DNA from: Rhizobacter sp. OV335
GTDB taxonomy: Bacteria; Pseudomonadota; Gammaproteobacteria; Burkholderiales; Burkholderiaceae_C
Assembly (NCBI RefSeq): GCF_900142965.1
Contig: NZ_FRCQ01000011.1
Coordinates: 1-64,000, forward strand
Direction: 5' to 3'
Length of the DNA: 64,000 nucleotides
In this document: piece by piece, positions 54,790 through 63,563 of the stretch
How the letters are laid out: each line of letters begins with the position of its first letter
How positions within the stretch are numbered: the first letter of the stretch is position 1
Notes under the pieces: model-generated
What the model was told of the DNA's origin: nothing
The model's input: the letters and a program-made list of their open reading frames with translations, nothing else
The model's database searches: none
Position numbers and translations under genes: made by a program

Positions 54790-56736
54790 CAGCGTGGGCT
54801 TGCCGGCCTTGTCGCCCTTGGCCGCGGAGCTGTCCGGGAACATCCGGAAGCTGGTGTTCATCACGATCTGCGCGATGCGCGGCACCAGCGCATGCAGCAC
54901 CTCGCCGGCAATGCCCAGGCGCGTCGCGATGCGCACCGGCTTGTAGACGCAGGCCTGCGCGATCATGTCGGCCGCCTCTTCGGGCGCGAGCGTCGGCACG
55001 TTGTTGTAGATCTTGGTCGGCGCGATCATCGGCGTGCGCACCAGCGGCATGTTGATCGTCGTGAAGGTGATGCCGGTGTCGGCGTACTCGCTCGATGCGC
55101 AGCGCGTCCAGGCGTCGAGTGCCGCCTTGCTGGCCACGTAGGCCGAGAAGCGCGGCGCATTCGTCAGCACGCCGATCGAGCTGATGTTGACGATGTGGCC
55201 CTTCTTCTTCGCGACCATGCCGGGCAGCAGGCCCATCGTCACGCGCAGGCAGCCGAAGTAGTTCAGCTGCATCGTGCGCTCGAAATCGTGGAAGCGGTCG
55301 TAGCTGCTCTCGATCGCGCGACGGATCGAGCGGCCGGCGTTGTTGACCAGGAAATCGACGCCGCCGAAGTTGGTGTTGATCCAGTCGATCAAATCGCGGC
55401 AGCTGGCCTCGTCGGAGATGTCGGACGAGAAGGTCTCGACGCGGGCGTCCTTGCCGGCGGCCAACAGGATCTCCTTGCGGGCCTCGGCCAGCTTGGCCTC
55501 GTCGCGGGCGCAGATCAGCGTGATCGCGCCGGCCTCGGCGAACTTGATCGCCGCCGCCAGCCCGATGCCCGACGAGCCGCCGGTCACCAGCACCACCTTG
55601 CCGCCCACCGTGCCGCGCAGCGAGCGGTCGATCAGCAGCGCCGGGTCGAGGTGGCGCTCCCAGTAATCCCACAGCCGCCATGCGTAGTCGCGCAGGTCCG
55701 GGCAGGCGATGCCCGAGCCCTTCAGCGCGGCCAGCGTGTCGCGGCAATCGAAGCGCGTCGGGTAGTTGATGAAGGTGAAGATGTCTTCCGGCAGGCCGAG
55801 GTCCTTCATCACCGCGGCGCGCACGCGGCGCACCGGCGCCAGCGCCATCAGGCCCTTCTTGACGCTGCGCGGAATGAAGCCCAGCAGCGCGGCATTGATG
55901 AACAGGTTCATCTTCGGCGCATGCGCGGCCTTGCTGAAGATGTCGAGCACGTCGCCGACGCGGTAGCCCTGCGGGTCGACGAGGTGGAAGCATTTGCTGC
56001 CGAGCTCGGCTTTCGAGTGGCTGATGTGGTCGAGCGCGGCGACGACGAAATCGACCGGCACGATGTTGACCCGACCGCCTTCGAGGCCGACGCTCGGCAT
56101 CCACGGCGGCAGGATCTGCCGCATGCGCTGGATCAGCTTGAAGAAGTAGTACGGGCCGTCGATCTTGTCCATCTCGCCGGTCTGCGAATCGCCGGCCACC
56201 ATCGCCGGGCGGTACACCGTCCACGGGACCTTGCATTCCTTGCGCACGATCTTCTCGCTCTCGTGCTTGGTCATGAAGTACGGGTGGTCGAGGCCCTCGG
56301 CCTCGTCGAACATGTCTTCGCGGAACACGCCCTCGTACAGGCCGGCGGCCGCGATCGAGCTGACGTGGTGCAGGTGGCCGGCGTCGATGGCGCGGACGAA
56401 CTCGACGACGTTGCGCGTGCCTTCGACGTTGACCCTCACCTGGCTCTCTTCGTCGGCCGCGAGGTCGTAGACGGCGGCGAGGTGGTAGGCGTGGTCGATC
56501 TTGCCCTTCAGCGCCTTCAGCGCATCGGCCGCGACGCCGAGCTTCTTCGCGGTGAGGTCGCCGTAGACCGGCACGGCGCGCGCCTTCGTGACGCCCCAGT
56601 ACTGCAGCAGTTCGTCGACCTTGCCTTCGCTTTCGGGCCGCAGCAGGAAGTGGACGGTGGCGCCGCGGCGCTGCAGCAGGGTCTTGACGAGCCGCTTGCC
56701 GATGAAGCCGGTGGCGCCGGTGACGAAATACTGCAT
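54739..56736 (-). CDS. Bifunctional fatty acyl-CoA reductase (Marinobacter FAR type)
   Basis: A 665-residue two-domain reductase that closely follows the Marinobacter fatty acyl-CoA reductase, which makes fatty alcohols from acyl-CoA or acyl-ACP with NADPH. N-terminal domain: TGATGFIGKRLVKTLL and HPYFMTKHESEKIV (Tyr-x3-Lys). C-terminal classical SDR domain: VTGGSSGIGLA, NNAGRSIRR and SAYVASKAALDAW. The start at 56736 has AGGAGG at ideal spacing. The product could enter wax esters; no wax synthase is nearby. It is divergent from the phasin gene. Confidence 0.92.
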   Translation of the reverse strand: MQYFVTGATGFIGKRLVKTLLQRRGATVHFLLRPESEGKVDELLQYWGVTKARAVPVYGDLTAKKLGVAADALKALKGKIDHAYHLAAVYDLAADEESQVRVNVEGTRNVVEFVRAIDAGHLHHVSSIAAAGLYEGVFREDMFDEAEGLDHPYFMTKHESEKIVRKECKVPWTVYRPAMVAGDSQTGEMDKIDGPYYFFKLIQRMRQILPPWMPSVGLEGGRVNIVPVDFVVAALDHISHSKAELGSKCFHLVDPQGYRVGDVLDIFSKAAHAPKMNLFINAALLGFIPRSVKKGLMALAPVRRVRAAVMKDLGLPEDIFTFINYPTRFDCRDTLAALKGSGIACPDLRDYAWRLWDYWERHLDPALLIDRSLRGTVGGKVVLVTGGSSGIGLAAAIKFAEAGAITLICARDEAKLAEARKEILLAAGKDARVETFSSDISDEASCRDLIDWINTNFGGVDFLVNNAGRSIRRAIESSYDRFHDFERTMQLNYFGCLRVTMGLLPGMVAKKKGHIVNISSIGVLTNAPRFSAYVASKAALDAWTRCASSEYADTGITFTTINMPLVRTPMIAPTKIYNNVPTLAPEEAADMIAQACVYKPVRIATRLGIAGEVLHALVPRIAQIVMNTSFRMFPDSSAAKGDKAGKPTLSPEAMALQQMMRGIHF

Positions 56737-56939
56737 GCAGTCCTCCTGGGAACGGTCGGGTTGGTTTGGTTTGATTCTTGACCAAACCCGCAGGCGCCCT
56801 GCTGCGCGATTACCCGAGCCCGCCACCGATGCCGCATAGAGGCTGCGCCCTAGAGAAAGCCGGTGCCGCGTGCGAGGTGCCCTCCTATAGTGGCGCGGCG
56901 ACTTTCACATCACCGACTCCACAACCCACAGAGGAACCC

Positions 56940-57467
56940 ATGGTCAAGAAACTGCAGAAGATGGCCGAGAAGAAGAGCGCTTCGGCGGCCGGCCTGCTCG
57001 ACAGCGCGTTCGCCGGCACGGTGAAGGATTCGGCCCAGCAGATCTGGCTGGCCGGCCTCGGCGCCTTCTCGAAGGCCCAGGAAGAAGGCGGCAAGGTGTT
57101 CGACGCGCTGGTCAAGGAAGGCGTCAGCCTGCAGCGCAAGACCCAGGCGGTGGCCGAGGAGAAGATCGGCGAGGTCACGAACAAGATGAGCGGCATGGCC
57201 GGCGACGTGAGTGCCAAGGCCGGCCAGCACTGGGACAAGCTGGAAACGATCTTCGAGGAACGCACCGCGAAGGCGCTGGCCAAGCTGGGCGTGCCGAGCG
57301 CCAAGGATGTCGCTGCGCTGACGAAGCGCATCGACGAACTGAGCGCGAAGGTCGCCGGTCTGAACGGCAGCGCGCCCGCCAAGGCGGCACGCAAGGCCGC
57401 GTCAAAGGCCCCCGTGAAGGCACCGACCAAGACGCCCGCCAAACGGGCCGCACGCAAGACCGCCTGA
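56940..57467 (+). CDS. Phasin-family polyhydroxyalkanoate granule protein
   Basis: A 175-residue phasin, a surface protein of polyester storage granules. The amphipathic helical region QIWLAGLGAFSKAQEEGGKVFDALVKEG is near residue 35. The C-terminus (about 35 residues) is a Lys/Ala/Pro repeat (KAPVKAPTKTPAKRAARK) similar to histone H1 and to PhaF-type tails that bind DNA. AGAGGA lies just before the ATG. TATAGT at 56886-56891 is a possible -10 box. Confidence 0.88.
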   Translation: MVKKLQKMAEKKSASAAGLLDSAFAGTVKDSAQQIWLAGLGAFSKAQEEGGKVFDALVKEGVSLQRKTQAVAEEKIGEVTNKMSGMAGDVSAKAGQHWDKLETIFEERTAKALAKLGVPSAKDVAALTKRIDELSAKVAGLNGSAPAKAARKAASKAPVKAPTKTPAKRAARKTA

Positions 57468-57517
57468 GCGGGTTCAGCCCAGCGGACGCCGCGGAACCGG
57501 CTCCGCCGGGCCGCTGG

Positions 57518-57608
57518 CGGCGCCCCCTTGAGGGGGAAGGCGCGCAGCGCCTCCGGGGGTGGTCAACTTTCTACCTCCGGGGGTGGTCAACTTCTGCGGT
57601 GGTCAACG
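57518..57608. repeat. Intergenic repeat cluster downstream of the phasin gene
   Basis: A hairpin-prone segment GGCGCCCCCTTGAGGGGG (57520-57537) precedes a tandem run: CCTCCGGGGGTGGTCAACTT at 57550-57569, the same 20 bases at 57574-57593, and a degenerate GGTGGTCAAC at 57599-57608. The last copy contains the stop codon of the minus-strand gene ending at 57603. The GC-rich segment resembles short intergenic repeats common in Burkholderiales; this is from memory. Confidence 0.7.
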
Positions 57609-58343
57609 CTTCATGTCTTCCCACTCGCGCTCGACTTCCATGAAGGTCGTGACGCTCGCTTCGCGCACCTGCACATGCGTGGTGTCGCCGAAGTCGGCCT
57701 GCCGCGTGCCGGCGCTGATGCGCGTGCGCGCCAGCGTGCCCGAGGCGCGTGCGCGCAGCAGCGTCAGGCCGCGCGCCGACCAGTCCATCACCAGCGTGTC
57801 GAGCTGGGCCATCGCCTTGCGCAGCAGTTCGGCCGGCAGGTCCTCGAAGGCCTTCATGCCCTTGGTCTTCAGCGCGCGCTCCAGCATGTTGAGGTGCACC
57901 AGCACGCTGCGCGAGCGCGGATCGCGGTCGAGCACCGCGCCCAGTTCGAGGCGCATCGCCTGCACGTCGGCGGTGTCCGACGGCGTCATCTTCGAGCCGT
58001 CCATCGTGGTGTCGCCGAAGCGGGTCGCGGGATCGTCGAGCACGAGCTTGAAATCCAGGCCCTGACGCTTCAGCCGGACCGGCCGGCGGAACAATCGCTT
58101 CAGCCAGCGCACCGGGTTCTTCAGGAACGCATTCGGGTCCGCGGCCGGCTTACTCGCCTTGCCGGGCTTGGCCGCCTTGCTTCCCTTGCTTCCCTTGGTG
58201 TCTTTGGTGGCCGTGGAGGCGGGCGTCGCAGTCGACGCCTTCATCGGCCGGGCCGGGGCGGCCGCGCTCTTCGGCGCACCCTTGGCCGACCCCTTCGCAG
58301 CGGCGGGCTTGGTGTCGGGCTTGGATTGGGTCGGAAACTTCAT
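57603..58343 (-). CDS. Hypothetical protein with Lys/Ala/Pro-rich N-terminal tail
   Basis: A 246-residue protein that I do not recognise. The first 75 residues are low complexity, rich in Lys, Ala, Pro, Ser and Thr, including repeated GSKGSK and PAAA patterns. The C-terminal 170 residues look folded: LKNPVRWLKRLFRRPVRLKR, LDFKLVLDDPATRFGDTT, LVHLNMLERALKTKGMKAFE. No enzyme or DNA-binding motif is apparent. The start MKFPTQSK has TGACAAGGCAAAGC before it and no strong ribosome site. Confidence 0.6.
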   Translation of the reverse strand: MKFPTQSKPDTKPAAAKGSAKGAPKSAAAPARPMKASTATPASTATKDTKGSKGSKAAKPGKASKPAADPNAFLKNPVRWLKRLFRRPVRLKRQGLDFKLVLDDPATRFGDTTMDGSKMTPSDTADVQAMRLELGAVLDRDPRSRSVLVHLNMLERALKTKGMKAFEDLPAELLRKAMAQLDTLVMDWSARGLTLLRARASGTLARTRISAGTRQADFGDTTHVQVREASVTTFMEVEREWEDMKR

Positions 58344-58499
58344 GCTTTGCCTTGTCAGCCCGCGGGCTCAGCGAGGATCGTGCCACGAGGGGCCATGGCG
58401 CCGTCATCGCAATTCGCCGCCAATCGCCGCCAATCGCTGCCGGCCGGCAATCCATCACGGTTTGATTGCGCACCGTTGCGGTGCCGAATGAACCCCCCA

Positions 58500-58982
58500 T
58501 CATCCCGCAAACCAGCCGGGAAACAACCACAGCGCACCCGCCGTCATCACCAGGTAGCGTGCGAACTTGCCGATCGCCATGAATCCGACGCAGGGCCAGA
58601 ACGGCAGCTTGAGCCAACCGGCCACCGCGCACAGCGGATCGCCGACGATCGGCAGCCACGACAGCAGGCAGGCCTTGGCGCCGAAGCGCTGCAGCCAGCG
58701 CAGCACGCGCACCTCGTGCGGCTTGTGCTTCACGTGCTCGTAGGCCTTCTCGGCGCCGTAGCCCATCCACCAGGTGATCGCGCCGCCCAGCGTGTTGCCG
58801 GCGGTCGCCACCAGCACGGCGGGCCAGAACAGGCTGGTGTTGGCACTCACGACGGCCACCACCATCGGCTCCGAGCCCATCGGCAGCAAGGTGGCGGAGA
58901 TCAGCGCGATCACGAAGATCGAACTGAGGCCATATCCGGGCAGCGCCAGCAGGGCGATCAGCGGGTCGATCCATGCATCCAT
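58500..58982 (-). CDS. YqaA-like VTT/SNARE-associated membrane protein
   Basis: A 160-residue membrane protein of the YqaA branch of the VTT (DedA-related) family. Four to five hydrophobic segments are evident. The core SATLLPMGSEPMVVAVVS, ATAGNTLGGAITWWMGYGAEKAYE and LLSWLPIVGDPLCAVAGWLKLPF is typical. DedA relatives are linked to lipid scrambling and membrane homeostasis; the role of YqaA is not settled. It is divergent from dusB. Confidence 0.87.
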   Translation of the reverse strand: MDAWIDPLIALLALPGYGLSSIFVIALISATLLPMGSEPMVVAVVSANTSLFWPAVLVATAGNTLGGAITWWMGYGAEKAYEHVKHKPHEVRVLRWLQRFGAKACLLSWLPIVGDPLCAVAGWLKLPFWPCVGFMAIGKFARYLVMTAGALWLFPGWFAG

Positions 58983-59047
58983 CCGCGGGCATTATGCGCA
59001 GGCCCCAAGGGCTATACTCTGCCTCCTTTTTTGGCACTCCGCCCACC

Positions 59048-60106
59048 ATGCCCACCGGCCCCGTCATCGGCAACATCGTGCTGCCGAACCGCTTGTTCGC
59101 CGCGCCGATGGCAGGGGTGACCGACCGGCCGTTCCGCCAGCTGTGCAAGCGGCTGGGCGCGGGCTACGCGGTGAGCGAGATGGTGACGTCGCGGCGCGAG
59201 CTGTGGAACAGCCTGAAGACCTCGCGGCGCGCCAACCACGACGGCGAGGTGGCGCCGATCGCGGTGCAGATCGCCGGCACCGAGCCGCAGGAGATGGCCG
59301 AGGCCGCCGCCTACAACATCGACCGCGGCGCGCAGGTCATCGACATCAACATGGGCTGCCCGGCCAAGAAGGTCTGCACCAAGTGGGCCGGCTCGGCGCT
59401 GATGCAGGACGAGCCGCTCGCGCTCTCGATCATCGAGGCGGTGGTCGCCGCCTGCGCGCCGCGCCATGTGCCGGTGACGCTGAAGATGCGCACCGGCTGG
59501 TGCCAGAGCGAACGCAATGCGCTCGCGATCGCCCGCGCGGCCGAATCGGCCGGCATCGCGATGGTGACGGTGCACGGCCGCACCCGCGAGCAGGGCTACG
59601 GCGGCCACGCCGAGTACGACACGATCGCCGCGGTGAAGGCCGCGCTGCGCATCCCGGTGGTGGCCAATGGCGACATCGACTCGCCCGAGAAGGCGCGCGA
59701 GGTGCTGGCCGCGACCGGCGCCGACGCGCTGATGATCGGCCGCGCGGCGCAGGGCCGGCCGTGGATCTTCCGCGAGATCGCGCACTTCCTCGACACCGGC
59801 GAGCACCTGCCGGCGCCCGAGGTGCTGCAGGCCAAGACCTGGCTGCTGGAGCACCTGCACGAGCACTACGGCCTCTATGGCGAATACGCCGGCGTGCGCA
59901 CCGCACGCAAGCACATCGGCTGGGCGGTGCGCGCACTGCCCGGCGGCGAGGGCTTTCGGGCCCGCATGAACACGCTGGACTCCTGCGAGGAGCAGGTCCG
60001 CGCCGTGACGGACTGGTTCGATCAACTGGCCGACACGCACCATCGGCTGCCCGCGGCACACCCCGGCGGCGCAGCCAACCACGATCTCATCGAACAAGAA
60101 GCATGA
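59048..60106 (+). CDS. dusB: tRNA dihydrouridine synthase DusB
   Basis: A flavoenzyme that reduces uridine to dihydrouridine in tRNA. The 352-residue protein has the FMN-binding start IVLPNRLFAAPMAGVTDRPFR, the catalytic cysteine in INMGCPAKKVCTKWAGSAL, and VTVHGRTREQGYGG in the barrel. The start at 59048 follows a possible -10 box TATACT at 59013-59018. The stop overlaps the fis start by 4 bp, the conserved dusB-fis operon. Confidence 0.96.
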   Translation: MPTGPVIGNIVLPNRLFAAPMAGVTDRPFRQLCKRLGAGYAVSEMVTSRRELWNSLKTSRRANHDGEVAPIAVQIAGTEPQEMAEAAAYNIDRGAQVIDINMGCPAKKVCTKWAGSALMQDEPLALSIIEAVVAACAPRHVPVTLKMRTGWCQSERNALAIARAAESAGIAMVTVHGRTREQGYGGHAEYDTIAAVKAALRIPVVANGDIDSPEKAREVLAATGADALMIGRAAQGRPWIFREIAHFLDTGEHLPAPEVLQAKTWLLEHLHEHYGLYGEYAGVRTARKHIGWAVRALPGGEGFRARMNTLDSCEEQVRAVTDWFDQLADTHHRLPAAHPGGAANHDLIEQEA

Positions 60107-60339
60107 GCAAGAAGCACATCGAAGAATGCATCCGTGACAGCCTCGAGACCTACTTCAAGGACCTGCGCGGCGTCGAGCCGAACGCCATGTACGACATGAT
60201 CCTGAAGGTCGTCGAGAAGCCGCTGCTCGACGTGGTGATGAAGCATGCCGACGGCAACCAGAGCCGCGCCGCCGAATGGCTGGGCATCAACCGCAACACG
60301 CTGCGGCGCAAGCTGCTCGACCACAAGCTCACCAAATAA
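60103..60339 (+). CDS. fis: DNA-binding protein Fis
   Basis: A 78-residue Fis-family nucleoid and regulatory protein. The C-terminal helix-turn-helix [21 protein letters not shown] is diagnostic, and [18 protein letters not shown] is the dimerisation helix. It is shorter than the enterobacterial form, lacking its N-terminal beta arm, as is common in betaproteobacteria. Its ATG overlaps the dusB stop (ATGA), so the two are translationally coupled. Confidence 0.96.
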   Translation: MSKKHIEECIRDSLETYFKDLRGVEPNAMYDMILKVVEKPLLDVVMKHADGNQSRAAEWLGINRNTLRRKLLDHKLTK

Positions 60340-60353
60340 CTCGAGACCCTCTC

Positions 60354-61937
60354 ATGCAAGCCCTGCTTTCCGTTTCCGACAAGACCGGCGTTCTCGACCT
60401 CGCACGCGAACTGCACGCCCTCGGCTGCAAGCTGCTGTCCACCGGCGGCACCGCGAAGCTACTCGCCGACGCCGGCCTGCCGGTGACCGAGGTCGCCGAC
60501 CACACCGGCTTCCCCGAGATGCTCGACGGCCGCGTGAAGACGCTGCACCCGAAAGTGCACGGCGGCCTGCTGGCGCGGCGGGACGTGCCGGAGCACATGG
60601 CGGCGCTGCAGGCGCACGGCATCTCGACGATCGACTTGCTGGTCGTCAACCTGTATCCGTTCGAGGCCACGGTGGCCAAGCCCGGCTGCACGCTCGAAGA
60701 CGCGATCGAGAACATCGACATCGGCGGGCCGGCGATGGTGCGCTCGGCCGCGAAGAACTGGAAAGACGTCGCGGTGCTGACCGACGCGTCCCAATACGCC
60801 GGCGTCGTCGCCGAGCTGAAGGCCGCGGGCAGCGTCAGCCGCGAGACGAAGTTCAAGCTGTCGGTGGCGGCGTTCAACCGCATCGCCGATTACGACGGCG
60901 CGATCAGTGACTACCTGTCGTCGCTGCAGGCCGGCGGCAGCCGCAGCGCCTTCCCGGCCCAGAGCAACGGCCGCTTCGTGAAGCTGCAGGACCTGCGCTA
61001 CGGCGAGAACCCGCACCAGTCGGCCGCGTACTACCGCGACCTGAACCCGGCACCGGGCTCGCTGGTCACCGGCCAGCAGTTGCAGGGCAAGGAGCTGTCG
61101 TACAACAACATCGCCGATGCCGATGCGGCCTGGGAATGCGTCAAGTCGTTCGGCCCGGGCGACGCACCGGCTGCCTGCGTGATCGTCAAGCATGCGAACC
61201 CGTGCGGCGTCGCGATCGGCGCCGATGCCGCGCAGGCCTACAGCAAGGCGCTGCACACCGACCCGAGCTCGGCCTTCGGCGGCATCATCGCGTTCAACGT
61301 CGAGCTCGACGGCGCGGCGGCGGCGCTGGTCGTCAAGCAGTTCTCCGAAGTGGTGATCGCGCCGTCGTTCAGTGCCGAGGCGCTGGCGGCCTTCAAGGGC
61401 AAGCCGAACGTGCGGCTGCTGCAGATCGCGCTGCCGCCGGGCGGCGCCACGCCGTGGTCGCAGGGCCGCAATGCGCAGGACGTGAAGCGCATCGGCTCGG
61501 GCCTGCTGATCCAGGGCGCCGACAACCACGAGATGGCGATCGCCGACCTGAAGGTCGTCACCGTCAAGCAGCCGACGCAGCAGCAGATGCTGGACCTGCT
61601 GTTCGCGTGGAAGGTCGCGAAGTACGTCAAGAGCAACGCGATCGTGTTCTGCGCGAACGGCATGACGCTCGGCGTTGGCGCGGGGCAGATGAGCCGCGTC
61701 GACTCGTCGCGCATCGCGAGCATCAAGGCCGAGAACGCCAAGCTGTCGCTGAAGGATTCGGCGGTCGCGAGCGATGCGTTCTTCCCGTTCCGCGACGGGC
61801 TGGACGTGGTGATCGATGCCGGCGCGAGCTGCGTGATCCACCCGGGCGGCAGCATGCGCGACGACGAGGTGATCGCCGCCGCGAACGAGCGCGGCATCTC
61901 GATGGTGCTCACCGGCATCCGCCACTTCAGGCATTGA
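60354..61937 (+). CDS. purH: Bifunctional AICAR formyltransferase/IMP cyclohydrolase PurH
   Basis: PurH carries out the last two steps of IMP synthesis. The 527-residue protein has the N-terminal cyclohydrolase domain ([41 protein letters not shown]) and the C-terminal transformylase domain ([29 protein letters not shown], and a C-terminal [17 protein letters not shown]). It begins 14 bp after fis, so it may belong to the same transcript. Confidence 0.98.
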   Translation: MQALLSVSDKTGVLDLARELHALGCKLLSTGGTAKLLADAGLPVTEVADHTGFPEMLDGRVKTLHPKVHGGLLARRDVPEHMAALQAHGISTIDLLVVNLYPFEATVAKPGCTLEDAIENIDIGGPAMVRSAAKNWKDVAVLTDASQYAGVVAELKAAGSVSRETKFKLSVAAFNRIADYDGAISDYLSSLQAGGSRSAFPAQSNGRFVKLQDLRYGENPHQSAAYYRDLNPAPGSLVTGQQLQGKELSYNNIADADAAWECVKSFGPGDAPAACVIVKHANPCGVAIGADAAQAYSKALHTDPSSAFGGIIAFNVELDGAAAALVVKQFSEVVIAPSFSAEALAAFKGKPNVRLLQIALPPGGATPWSQGRNAQDVKRIGSGLLIQGADNHEMAIADLKVVTVKQPTQQQMLDLLFAWKVAKYVKSNAIVFCANGMTLGVGAGQMSRVDSSRIASIKAENAKLSLKDSAVASDAFFPFRDGLDVVIDAGASCVIHPGGSMRDDEVIAAANERGISMVLTGIRHFRH

Positions 61938-61959
61938 GCGCGGCGGCTACCATCCCGGC

Positions 61960-62580
61960 ATGACCCGCCCCGAGTTCGTCGGACTGCTGCTTTCGACCAT
62001 TGCCAGGCTCATCACCGGTGCCCAGGGGCACTGGTACGGCAGCCCGCCGAAGGCCGAGCAGCGCATCTACTTCGCCAACCACCAGAGCCACTTCGACTGG
62101 GTGCTGATCTGGGCCTCGCTGCCGCACGACCTGCGGGCGCAGACGCGGCCGATCGCCGCGCGCGACTACTGGACCTCGTCGCCGCTGAAGCACTGGATCA
62201 CGCGCGAGGTGTTCAATGCGGTCTACGTGAGCCGCGTGCGCACCGAGGACGAAGACCCGCTGGAGCCGCTGGTCGACGCGCTGCGCAACGGCGACTCGCT
62301 GGTGATCTTTCCCGAAGGCACGCGCGGCAACAAGGGCGAGCCGCAGGCCTTCAAGGCGGGCCTCTACCATCTGGCCGAGCAGTTCCCCGACGTGCAGCTG
62401 ATACCCACCTGGATCGACAACGTACAACGCGTGATGCCCAAGGGCGAAGTGGTTCCGGTGCCGATCCTCTGCTCGGTGACCTTCGGCGCGCCGATGACGC
62501 TGGCGGCCGGTGAAGACAAGCGCGTCTTCCTCGACCGCGCGCGTTCCGCGGTGCTGGCGCTCAGCAAGGTGGCGGCCTGA
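61960..62580 (+). CDS. Lysophospholipid acyltransferase family protein
   Basis: A 206-residue PlsC-type acyltransferase, probably acylating lysophosphatidic acid or a related lipid. The catalytic motif NHQSHFDWVLIW (NHxxxxD) is near residue 45, the second motif FPEGTRGNKGEPQAF near residue 117, and the third in LIPTWIDNVQRVMPKGE. It overlaps the start of the CdsA-like gene by one base (TGATG), and the pair together give the PA to CDP-diacylglycerol steps. Confidence 0.9.
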   Translation: MTRPEFVGLLLSTIARLITGAQGHWYGSPPKAEQRIYFANHQSHFDWVLIWASLPHDLRAQTRPIAARDYWTSSPLKHWITREVFNAVYVSRVRTEDEDPLEPLVDALRNGDSLVIFPEGTRGNKGEPQAFKAGLYHLAEQFPDVQLIPTWIDNVQRVMPKGEVVPVPILCSVTFGAPMTLAAGEDKRVFLDRARSAVLALSKVAA

Positions 62581-63548
62581 TGGGTGCGCTGCGTCAACTG
62601 ACGGTGAGCCAGCAGGTCGGCCTGCTGTTCGTGATCATCTTCGGGCTGCTGGCGATCGTGACCGGCCTGGCGTTCGCGCGCTCGCTGCGCGAGCTGTCGC
62701 CCGAGATGGCGGAGCTGACCGAGCGCTTCCGCCGCGAGCTGCGCGCGGTGTGGATCGGCACGGTGCTGTTCTGGGTGGCCTGGGCATCGGGCGCGTTCAT
62801 CGCGACACTGCTGTTCGCGTTGATGAGCTTCCTCGCGCTGCGCGAGTTCATCACGCTGACGCACACCCGGCGCGGCGATCACCGCGCGCTGCTGGCGGCC
62901 TTCTTCGTCGTGCTGCCGGCGCAGTACTTCCTGGCGGGCACGCGCCATTTCGACCTGTTCACCGTGTTCATCCCGGTCTATGCGTTCGCGGCGCTGCCGA
63001 TCCTCGCGGCGCTCGGCAACGACGCGACGCGTTTTCTGGAGCGCACCGCGAAGATCCAGTGGGGCACGATGGTGTGCATCTACGGCATGAGCCACGCGCC
63101 GGCGCTGCTGCTGCTCGACTTCGAGGGCTACCAGGAGCGCGGCGCCTTCCTGGTGCTGTACCTGGTGCTGGTGGTGGCGTGTGCGCAGGGCGTGCAGGCG
63201 CTGGCAAGCCGGCGCGTGCGCGCACGTCCGGTGGCCCGCCACATCGACCGTGCGTTCTCGTGGCGCGCCTTCATCATCGGCGCACTGGGCGGCGGGCTGG
63301 TCGGCGGGCTGCTGTACTGGATCACGCCGTTCAAGCCGGCGCAGTCGCTGCTGATCGGCTTCATCGCGTCGGGCTGCGGCACGCTGGGCTCGCTGGTGAT
63401 GCAGGCGCTGAAGCGCGACGCCGGCGTGCGGCGCTGGGGCAACCGCGCGTCGGTGACGGGTGCGGTCGGGCTGCTCGACCGCGTCGCGCCGCTCGCGTTC
63501 GCGGCGCCGGTGTTCTTCCATTCGGTGCGGTGGTACTTCGATGCGTGA
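62580..63548 (+). CDS. Phosphatidate cytidylyltransferase-like protein
   Basis: A 322-residue membrane protein of the CdsA family, which makes CDP-diacylglycerol from phosphatidate and CTP. About eight hydrophobic segments are present. The C-terminal part holds DRAFSWRAFIIGALGGGLVGGLLYWITPFKPAQSL and the CDS signature area LGSLVMQALKRDAGVRRWGN through LLDRVAPLAFAAPVFF. It is coupled to the acyltransferase by a TGATG junction. The paired acyltransferase-CdsA genes may be specialised copies rather than the housekeeping ones. Confidence 0.88.
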   Translation: MGALRQLTVSQQVGLLFVIIFGLLAIVTGLAFARSLRELSPEMAELTERFRRELRAVWIGTVLFWVAWASGAFIATLLFALMSFLALREFITLTHTRRGDHRALLAAFFVVLPAQYFLAGTRHFDLFTVFIPVYAFAALPILAALGNDATRFLERTAKIQWGTMVCIYGMSHAPALLLLDFEGYQERGAFLVLYLVLVVACAQGVQALASRRVRARPVARHIDRAFSWRAFIIGALGGGLVGGLLYWITPFKPAQSLLIGFIASGCGTLGSLVMQALKRDAGVRRWGNRASVTGAVGLLDRVAPLAFAAPVFFHSVRWYFDA

Positions 63549-63563
63549 TGAGCGCCACCTGAC

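Noticed and set aside
57550-57608. Tandem repeats as a CRISPR array or origin iterons
   Set aside because: There are only two and a half copies with 4-bp spacing, no cas genes and no replication gene nearby.
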